Origin: Thermoguttaceae bacterium
GTDB taxonomy: Bacteria; Planctomycetota; Planctomycetia; Pirellulales; Thermoguttaceae
Length of the DNA: 59,672 bases
NCBI GenBank assembly: GCA_025062105.1
Contig: JANXAQ010000173.1
Span: 1 to 59,672, forward strand
Reading direction: 5' to 3'
Numbering within the stretch: position 1 is the first letter of the stretch; each line of letters starts with the position of its first letter. The translations under genes were made by a program, and so were the position numbers. Below, piece by piece: positions 54,054-59,672 of this stretch. Under the pieces are notes generated by a model. It was not told the origin of the DNA. It saw nothing but the letters and a program-made list of their open reading frames with translations, and made no database searches.

Positions 54054-54203
54054 ACTCGACTTTTGCCATATTCCCTAACTTGTTTTGACTCTAAGAGTTA
54101 GGACGAATCCTCTGTTTCTTCACACATTTTCCCAAGTCCGATAATTTCAGGGGGTTAGAACTTTCCCCCTTCGGCAGGAGCCTGAAAATGGCAAAAGTCG
54201 AGC
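54054..54203. mobile_element. MITE family A with TAA TSD
   Basis: Ends ACTCGACTTTTGCCATATTCC and AAAATGGCAAAAGTCGAGC, flanked by TAA (54051-54053 and 54204-54206). Confidence 0.95.
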
Positions 54204-54511
54204 TAAAAAATCCAGTGGCACTTCGGCTGAGTGGAATAACCGCTTCGGAACCCACTATATTGGATAAAATGGGTAATTTAGAAAAAGGAACTTTAGGCAA
54301 TTTGAGAAACTAACTCTTATCAACGGCTCCTCCCAATCCAGGGAATCCATTCGGCTGAAAGTTTTACAAATGAAAAAACTCGAGGTGGGGGAGGACTGTC
54401 CAAAATCTTCCTAAAACGCTTCAAACCAAACAGCTCTTTCCACCAAAAGTCTCATATCCACCCATCAAAAAATCTTCCTTTAAAATCACCCCATCTACCC
54501 AACAAGTTCTG

Positions 54512-54872
54512 CAACCTCTGCTAATTCAAAAGGAGACAGATTCTGGCACTATTTTGGTGCCCCTACCTTTTACCAATATATAGGTTGCTAGACTGCTAGC
54601 AACTCATACAGTGGGTCTTTAAATGAAATGGGGCAATCTCTGGGAACCTCTGGATAATCGAGGGGCATCTTTTTATATCATATTGGCTTATCCTCCCTCG
54701 AACTGACTAGCATTGCTCACACCCAATAAATAGTAGAGGTTCGGATAGAAGAACCAGCCGCTATAGAATCAAAAGTTCATAAGGTTCCCTCTATGTTCCG
54801 AATTTTGCAGAGGTTCTTCTACCGAATCAAAGGTTCCTAAAGTTCACTTGATGTTCAGGATTTTGCAGAGGA
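54512..54872. mobile_element. MITE family D interrupted by another family D copy
   Basis: The outer copy starts AACCTCTGCTAATTCAAAAGG, has the GTTGCTAGACTGCTAGCAAC hairpin, breaks near 54642, and resumes at about 54818 with CCGAATCAAAGGTTCCTAAAGTTCAC, ending GATTTTGCAGAGG. Confidence 0.75.
54643..54816. mobile_element. MITE family D nested in family D
   Basis: Ends GGAACCTCTGGATAATCG and GAATTTTGCAGAGGTTC. Flanks do not show a clean 4-bp repeat. Confidence 0.75.
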
Positions 54873-54910
54873 GGCTTCTGTCAAAATGTAGCAGAGGTCG
54901 GATTGTGTAC

Positions 54911-55945
54911 TCAAAGTTCCCCTTCGGCCAGGGCCAGGCATTTTCGCATGGCTTCGGCTACTATGGCCAAGGCCTTTTCCGGCGGCATTTCCCGCAAAGC
55001 TGGATAAAACGGCTCAATCAGGGCCGGACCGTCAAAACCAATTTTCACCAACGCTGTCAAAAAACCCCTCAAATCAATCACCCCGGTAGCCAGGGGCAAT
55101 TGCCGGACAGAATCTCGCTGTTGATCTATGGGCACCCCGGCCGGAGCATCATTCAGGTGGACCAGGACCACTTCCTCGGCCTGAAGCCGAAGGATATCCT
55201 CCACCGTTTCACCCGCTGTGTACCAATGCCAACTGTCCAACAGCAACCCCACCGCCGGGTGGTTAATTTCGGCAATCAGTTCTTTCATCTCCCGCATGGT
55301 ATGGATGAAGGGGAATCGGGCAGCCGTCCAGGAGGTTTTCGGACCTACATATTCCAACCCCAATCGGAGGCCGTGTTGGCCCAGAATCTCCGCCACTGCC
55401 CGAAGCCGACATACATGAAGCCGAAAGTTCTCTAAGTAAGTGCGTTCCGGATGGCAAGGCCGCAGATAAGTCCCCATCCGCTGGACGCCTGCCCGCTGGC
55501 AGGCCCGGGCATATTCCGGCAGTGTTTTCAGACCGGCGATAAATTGCTCCTCGGACTCCCGGAACTGCACTGGCAGATTGGCTGCTGACCAGGTTAGACC
55601 GGCCTGTTGGAGGTGGCCTCGAAGCTCGGCCAACTGGGCCTCGGACAATCGGCGCAGATAATCCGGCAACGGTTCGACCGCCTCGAAACCGAACTGCTTG
55701 GCATATCGGATAGCCTGTTGTTGATCAGCGGGGATGCCCAAGGCCGAGCAGTGCAGGGCGGAGCGGAACCGGCGTTTGGGCCGATCAGAACCGGCGGCCT
55801 TTCCCACCGGCTGAGTCTTTTGCGGCCCAAACAGTCCGGCAGATTCCGCTGCCTGAAGGTACGCTCTGTTAGCCTCCCCCGCCATCCCAGCAGTTACCCC
55901 CAGCCCAATCGTCTTCAACCATCTTCGCCGATCTAAGCGGAGCAT
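54911..55945 (-). CDS. Exported sugar phosphate isomerase/epimerase-like TIM-barrel protein
   Basis: A 344-aa protein of the xylose-isomerase-like TIM-barrel (AP endonuclease 2) superfamily. The N-terminus MLRLDRRRWLKTIGLGVTAGMAGEANRAYLQAAESAGLFG looks like a Tat signal (RRRWLK). Metal-ligand positions typical of the fold are seen in LRLGLEYVG (Glu), VGLLLDSWHWYTAG (Asp and His), VVLVHLNDAP (His and Asp) and GPALIEPFYP (Glu). Such proteins epimerise or isomerise keto-sugars; the exact substrate is unknown. The ATG at 55945 follows AAGGGG at seven bases; an ATG at 56176 would add 77 residues of unlikely sequence. Separated by 0.8 kb from the DUF4091 gene upstream. Confidence 0.87.
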   Translation of the reverse strand: MLRLDRRRWLKTIGLGVTAGMAGEANRAYLQAAESAGLFGPQKTQPVGKAAGSDRPKRRFRSALHCSALGIPADQQQAIRYAKQFGFEAVEPLPDYLRRLSEAQLAELRGHLQQAGLTWSAANLPVQFRESEEQFIAGLKTLPEYARACQRAGVQRMGTYLRPCHPERTYLENFRLHVCRLRAVAEILGQHGLRLGLEYVGPKTSWTAARFPFIHTMREMKELIAEINHPAVGLLLDSWHWYTAGETVEDILRLQAEEVVLVHLNDAPAGVPIDQQRDSVRQLPLATGVIDLRGFLTALVKIGFDGPALIEPFYPALREMPPEKALAIVAEAMRKCLALAEGEL

Positions 55946-56172
55946 CGGATTTCCCCTTTTGCAGCATTTCTGCCGAGCCTCAAACCATAGGAGGATAGGT
56001 TCTGGCTTTCCGATTTCCGCTCCCTGGGAGCACGAACATGCCGTCTGTCCCATCCAGTCCAAGAAAGGCCGCTCCCTAACGCAGTGCAGTGGCTCCCCCT
56101 TAGAAGCGGAGGTGTCTCGGCCACATCCTTCACTCCCTATGTAACCTTGCCGACCTCTAATTCCCTCGGGGG

Positions 56173-56469
56173 GCATTGGTATTTACAGATCTTTTCCAGA
56201 CCCACCATATGTTGGGGTAAACTGTTGCCAAGGCCACAATCTTGTAGGAGAAAGCCGTTATGTAGAGGAACCTCTGCAAAATCCTGAACATGTAGGGAAT
56301 TTTTTGGACTTTTGATTCTATAGCCGTGGGGTTCTTCTATCCGAACACCTACTATCTATTGGATGCTAGCAATGCTCGAGCTCTATATGTGGGGTTAGAG
56401 GAAGGACAGCCAAAATGATGGTATCAAAATATCCCCCTTGAATTATGCAGAGGTTCCTAGATACTAATG
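56173..56469. mobile_element. MITE family E interrupted by a family D element
   Basis: Left part 56173-56266 (GCATTGGTATTTACAGATC ... CCGTTATGTAGA) and right part 56462-56469 (TACTAATG) make a 102-bp E copy once D8 and one TAGA are removed. The flanks are only partly similar. Confidence 0.9.
56267..56457. mobile_element. MITE family D nested in family E, TAGA TSD
   Basis: A 191-bp inverted copy with ends GGAACCTCTGCAAAATCC and TTGAATTATGCAGAGGTTCC, flanked by TAGA (56263-56266 and 56458-56461). Removing it rebuilds TTATGTAGATACTAATG, as in other E copies. Confidence 0.95.
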
Positions 56470-56559
56470 CTCCGGGGAGGGGATGTCTGCCCTCCCAAAA
56501 AGGCCGGTGCCTAACGGTGGCGGCTTAGGAATCTGCCTTGGCCTGTCGGCCATCCGCCC

Positions 56560-56735
56560 AAATCCCTACTCCCCACTCCCTACCCCCCAACTTTCAACTC
56601 CCATCCGCCCTCTGCCTTCTGCCATCGGCCCTCCCCCCACTCTCTACCCCCCACCCCCTACTCCCTACTGCCCTCTGCCTTCTGCCATCCGCCTTCCAGC
56701 CTCCGCCCTCCCACTACCTACCCAATACCGCCTTC
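56560..56735. repeat. C-rich low-complexity tract with short tandem motifs
   Basis: Repeats of CCCTACTCCC, CTACCCCCCA and CCCTCTGCCTTCTGCCATC (twice). On the other strand it is G-rich and could form G-quadruplex or triplex structures. It begins just after the 3' end of the DUF4091 gene. Confidence 0.8.
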
Positions 56736-56738
56736 GGC

Positions 56739-58826
56739 TCACGGTCGGAGAATGAACTGTTTGACGATGGTTTTGGTTTTGCCTTGGTGGTGGGCTTCGA
56801 TACGCAAGTGTCCGGTGGGTCGAAGTGGCAGGGGGCGGGCAAGAAAACGGCCGTCTGGCCCAACTTCCACCCGTTGGCCGTTGACTTTCACCTCTGCGCC
56901 CGGTTCGGTAAGGCCCAGCACTTCCAGGGCAATCGGTTCGCCGTAGAGGGTGCTGCCGGCCGGCGGCTCCACTTGCACCAAAAGAAGCGGGGGCCGATCG
57001 AGGGCAAGGATTTCGTCGGCCACTTGGGCCCGGACGGCCATGATCTTGGCCGGGTCCCGCTCCCACTGAGTGATAGCTGGTACCACCTGCCTGGCCAATT
57101 CCAGAGCGGTGCGTTCTGGTTGGAGCCAGTCGGCCTTTTGGCCTAGTTGTTGGCGGAGCTTGGCTGTTTTGTCGGCCAATAGCTGGAGGTATTCAAAGTC
57201 TTCCAGGCTTTCCCGCTGGATTTCCCACCGGAGGCTATTCAGCGGGCCTTCCGGACCAGGATAGACCACATGGGTATCGCCTGGCGGAAGCTCTTGGCTG
57301 GGCGGGCCGAACGGATCTTTGCCCCAGAAGTTCCAACCCCAGTGCAAATATCCTACCAGCCGTTCGGTAAAGTTGATCCAATGCAGCACCCGCACCGCGG
57401 TTAACGGATAATCCAGGAATCGGTTCGGATAATGGCTGCCATGAGGATTGCAGCAGATGTAGTACCAAAATTCGTTGTTGGCACGGCGGGTTTCATAGGC
57501 GCTTCGCCACCGGTCGAAATGGATAAGCTGCGGCACCCAGACTTCTAGGAAACCGGAGCAGTCAATGGTTTCGATGGCTTCGATGCGGCGGAGGCGTGGG
57601 GCAGCCTGGTGAACAAAAGCAGATGCTTCTTGCCAACTGGCCAGATTCGTCAGGATCGGCTCGTCGGCCACATGGATCATGCTCTTTTCCAGCCAACCGC
57701 GCTGGGCCAGGTGCTGTTCCAAGGCGGCCAGTAACGGCCGAAGGCCGTCCGGCGGCTCCAACTGGATGCGTCTGCCGGTTTTACGATCCAGGGCGGCAAC
57801 CCGGCTCAGGACCACCTTGCTGCCCCAACCTTTTTCGCCGTGGCCGACATGGCTGATTTCCAGTCGCCCCGCTACGCCGGCCTTCTCGAATACTTCCACG
57901 AAGCGATCGAAACGGGCAAAGTCGAACGTCAATTGCCCGTTTTCTTCCCGAACCACCTCAATGAGCGTCCAGGGCACTAGGACCACATTTTGCCGGTGCT
58001 CGGCCATGTTCTGGGCATACTTGGCCAAGACCTTCCAGAACCCCTCAGACCAAACCTCTACCTGATGGGCCTTGGCGATGTTATAGAAATTGAACCAGTT
58101 GGTAACCCAAAGGTGCCGATCCTCCGGTAGGGTGAACGGATCGACCTGAAGCCGAATTGGCACTTCGGCCCGAAGCTGGCCGGCTATCACACTAACTTGG
58201 CCCTGATACAGGCCGGGTTTGGCCTCCTTGGAAACATAGATGGTGATCCAAACGGGCTGGGTCTGGTTGGCCGGGATCTCTTTGGAGCGGTCGGCCAAAA
58301 GCGGATCTGGCACATCAAACGGCGCTTTCCGAATCTGAAGTCCCTCGGCATGAGGCGTATTTTTCGGAATGGGGATATAGCCGACAAAGTTCCACCGAAT
58401 ATATTCCGAGCCGATGGTACTTTGGCCGTCTTCGTGCCGAAGAGGGCCTACTTCCACCCGAACCCCTTGCAGAGGTTTTGCAGAGCGGATAGCGATCTGG
58501 GCTGGTTCATATTCATTACGAGCCGCCCGAAGCTGAATCATACCTATTGCTGGGACCGCTGCTTGATCTGGCGAGCCTGCCTGCGCCGATTGGTCCGGTT
58601 TGCTCTGCTGGCCGGGGTGCGACGGTGGGCCTTTCTGCCCTGGCTGAGCCGGCTTGCTCGTCTCCTCTGCTTTTGTCGGGCTAGACGGCGGCAGGCTATC
58701 TCGGAATACTTTTATGTGCGGATCCACCACCCAGACGGAAATCTCCTGCCCCCAGGCTGGGCGCAAGGAAAAGAAATCTATCATTCCTATCACGCCCAGC
58801 GCCAACATCCACAAAGCTCTTTTCAT
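56739..58826 (-). CDS. Secreted DUF4091-domain protein, glycoside hydrolase 123-like
   Basis: A 695-aa protein with a Sec signal (MKRALWMLALGVIGMIDFFSLRPAWG, cleavage near residue 26). A Pro/Gln/Lys-rich linker (residues about 43-90) leads to a beta-sandwich (LRAARNEYEPAQIAIRSAKPLQGVRVEVGPL), then the (beta/alpha) domain with LWVTNWFNFYNIAKAHQVEVWSEGFW and SMIHVADEPILTNLASW, and NNEFWYYICCNPHGSHYPNRFLDYPLTAVRVLHWINFTERLVGYLHWGWNFWG, the signature region of DUF4091/GH123. The Asp-Glu in HVADEP is the likely acid/base pair by analogy with GH123 (beta-N-acetylgalactosaminidase). The C-terminus is a bacterial-surface-like beta domain. ATG preceded by AGGAG. Probably degrades an amino-sugar polymer in the periplasm. 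Confidence 0.85.
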   Translation of the reverse strand: MKRALWMLALGVIGMIDFFSLRPAWGQEISVWVVDPHIKVFRDSLPPSSPTKAEETSKPAQPGQKGPPSHPGQQSKPDQSAQAGSPDQAAVPAIGMIQLRAARNEYEPAQIAIRSAKPLQGVRVEVGPLRHEDGQSTIGSEYIRWNFVGYIPIPKNTPHAEGLQIRKAPFDVPDPLLADRSKEIPANQTQPVWITIYVSKEAKPGLYQGQVSVIAGQLRAEVPIRLQVDPFTLPEDRHLWVTNWFNFYNIAKAHQVEVWSEGFWKVLAKYAQNMAEHRQNVVLVPWTLIEVVREENGQLTFDFARFDRFVEVFEKAGVAGRLEISHVGHGEKGWGSKVVLSRVAALDRKTGRRIQLEPPDGLRPLLAALEQHLAQRGWLEKSMIHVADEPILTNLASWQEASAFVHQAAPRLRRIEAIETIDCSGFLEVWVPQLIHFDRWRSAYETRRANNEFWYYICCNPHGSHYPNRFLDYPLTAVRVLHWINFTERLVGYLHWGWNFWGKDPFGPPSQELPPGDTHVVYPGPEGPLNSLRWEIQRESLEDFEYLQLLADKTAKLRQQLGQKADWLQPERTALELARQVVPAITQWERDPAKIMAVRAQVADEILALDRPPLLLVQVEPPAGSTLYGEPIALEVLGLTEPGAEVKVNGQRVEVGPDGRFLARPLPLRPTGHLRIEAHHQGKTKTIVKQFILRP

Positions 58827-58915
58827 CAGACCACTCCTCTTGAAGGCAGGGAGACGGGGAGGGACTCTTTTGGAAAGGAACTCAGCGGCTGCTGGAAAAC
58901 CATCTCAGTCCGAAA

Positions 58916-59026
58916 GGCTCTGTTGAAACCTTTTCCGGTCGGAGGCCTAAACCCACCAAAAGCTGATCAAAAGCGCTCAAGATGGACAAAACCTCCCCAG
59001 GATACGGAGAACCTTTCAACAGAGCC
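58916..59026. mobile_element. MITE family B with imperfect 9-bp TSD
   Basis: A 111-bp element with ends GGCTCTGTTGAAACC and CCTTTCAACAGAGCC, flanked by AGTCCGAAA and GGCCCGAAA (7 of 9 match). Confidence 0.92.
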
Positions 59027-59499
59027 GGCCCGAAACAGAGGAACACGGCGAGGCAGCAGCCCAAGGCTCCACGGAACAATGGGGGGGATTTACAGCTTAG
59101 TTTACCGCAGCCCAAGCCGGAAAGCCACCGGCCAAACCGGCCGGAAAAATCTCGGGTAATACTTCAACCGTTTGAAGTAACCGTTTGTTTTTAGGCGGAA
59201 AAAGGCCCTTTGTCCTTCCCGCGCACGCAGGAATCCACAGATCGACCGAACCATTTTTCCAGCTGGATCCCTGCTTTCGCACCCGATGACAACAGCGGCT
59301 TCTTCATTCGGCTGAAGTGTTACAAATTTCCGATAACCTATTGCAGCCCATCGGAGCCAAAACAATCCCCCAATACCGAAATTTCCAGGAGGAAACATTT
59401 TCGATAATCTATTGGGCGATAATAAGTTAGCTTGGTTCATTCAGGGAAGGATTTGGGGCGCCATGTCAGCTGTTTGGAGGAAGGGGAACCTTCTCTGAT

Positions 59500-59672
59500 C
59501 ATCCCTAAGAAAGGAACTGCCCAGGCAAAGTAGTTCAAAGTCTAGTGAACAGATAATATTTATTTCTAACTCTTTAATTGCTAAGAAGTTAAGAAAACAC
59601 TTGCTGTGTGGTCTAAAAACCTTCCGGAGAAAATTTTCAAAACGGTTTTCTCCGGAAGCCTGGAGGCCCATG
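59500..59672. repeat. Repeat J, unoccupied paralogue, cut by the window edge
   Basis: Matches the flanks of the A11-C4 pair at 35505-36000 (GTTCAAAGTCTAGTGAA, ATAATATTTATTTCTAAC, AATTGCTAAGAAGTTAAG, TTTTCTCCGGAAGCC) but contains neither element. Confidence 0.7.

Larger units (their letters stand above)
53634..54910. other. Gene-free region with an A copy and a D-in-D nest
   Basis: Contains A22 (54054-54203) and D5 nested in another D (54512-54872). 53640-54050 is AT-rich near 53890-53990 and may hold the phoH promoter, but I see no definite -35/-10 pair. Confidence 0.65.
55946..56738. other. Intergenic region with E4/D8 and a C-rich low-complexity tract
   Basis: Holds a family E element interrupted by a family D element (56173-56469) and a pyrimidine-rich tract (about 56560-56735). 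No gene. Confidence 0.75.
58827..59672. other. Right-edge intergenic region with B3, hairpin repeats and repeat J
   Basis: Contains B3 (58916-59026), hairpin repeats with CGCACGCAGGAATCC and GGATCCCTGCTTTCGC (59218-59282) and the J paralogue (59500-59672). Frames at the edge look like repeat translation, not genes. Confidence 0.65.

Noticed and set aside
17614-54206. Regularly recurring ~150-bp repeats considered as CRISPR-like
   Set aside because: Copies are dispersed over tens of kilobases, have inverted ends and target duplications, and lack spacers and cas genes.
59441-59671. 76-codon open frame at the right edge
   Set aside because: It lies in repeat J, whose other copy (35505-36000) does not keep the frame.

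Overview
The window looks like part of a Planctomycetota chromosome, possibly Pirellulales or a related thermophilic group. The lineage call is inference. It rests on a DUF1559 pseudopilin with a prepilin-type N-terminus, many secreted or Tat-exported saccharolytic proteins, an alanine/lysine-rich HU protein, a large ECF-type sigma module, and the gene order phoH-pgpH-ybeY-corC-recO. I found no tRNA, rRNA, CRISPR array, phage gene or transposase gene.

Layout. 1-4700: the 3' part of a UvrD-type helicase (its frame runs off the left edge), a DUF1559/lipoprotein pair and a small zinc-ribbon membrane protein. 5300-12900: a Gfo/Idh/MocA oxidoreductase, a secreted P1-nuclease/phospholipase-C-like protein, a very large secreted FAD oxidoreductase and a 63-aa zinc-finger protein. 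13400-17114: a sigma factor gene followed by a 1040-aa partner that joins a zinc-finger anti-sigma motif, a Lon-type Ser-Lys protease domain and a Nudix-like domain. 18700-24960: a MORN-like lipoprotein, HU, a secreted protein and a hydrolase remnant. 25280-34121: an RND pump with its adaptor, a solitary DNA methyltransferase and a radical SAM protein. 36322-40395: two exported carbohydrate-type proteins. 41523-53633: a cell-envelope, RNA and repair cluster on the minus strand (phoH, pgpH-like, ybeY, corC-like, recO, TPR lipoprotein, lptE-like). 54911-58826: an exported sugar isomerase-like TIM barrel and a DUF4091 (GH123-like) protein.

The intergenic space is unusual. It is packed with short non-autonomous inverted-repeat elements (MITE-like), which I sort into families A to G by terminal inverted repeats (TIRs) and target-site duplications (TSDs). 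A: about 150 bp, ends GCTCGACTTTTGCCATTTT, 3-bp TNA TSD, about twenty copies. B: 111 bp, ends GGCTCTGTTGAAA, 9-bp TSD. C: about 155 bp, ends GAGGCTGTCYGAAAA, TNA TSD. D: about 190 bp, ends GGAACCTCTGCA, 4-bp TSD. E: 104 bp, ends GCATTGGTATC, 8-9-bp TSD. F: 283 bp, ends CTCGCTGTTATACAC, 10-bp TSD. G: about 80 bp, ends CTAACAAAATGA. They nest in each other (C in A, A in D, D in E, D in F), form trains joined by single TAA triplets, separate genes of the conserved phoH cluster, supply the last base of the phoH stop codon, and interrupt a hydrolase remnant whose frame is restored when the element is removed on paper. A separate GC-rich palindromic repeat sits in frame inside the helicase gene.

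The strongest candidates for undescribed biology are (i) the sigma / anti-sigma-Lon-Nudix pair, (ii) the multi-family MITE community with its nesting history, and (iii) the in-frame palindromic repeats in the helicase.
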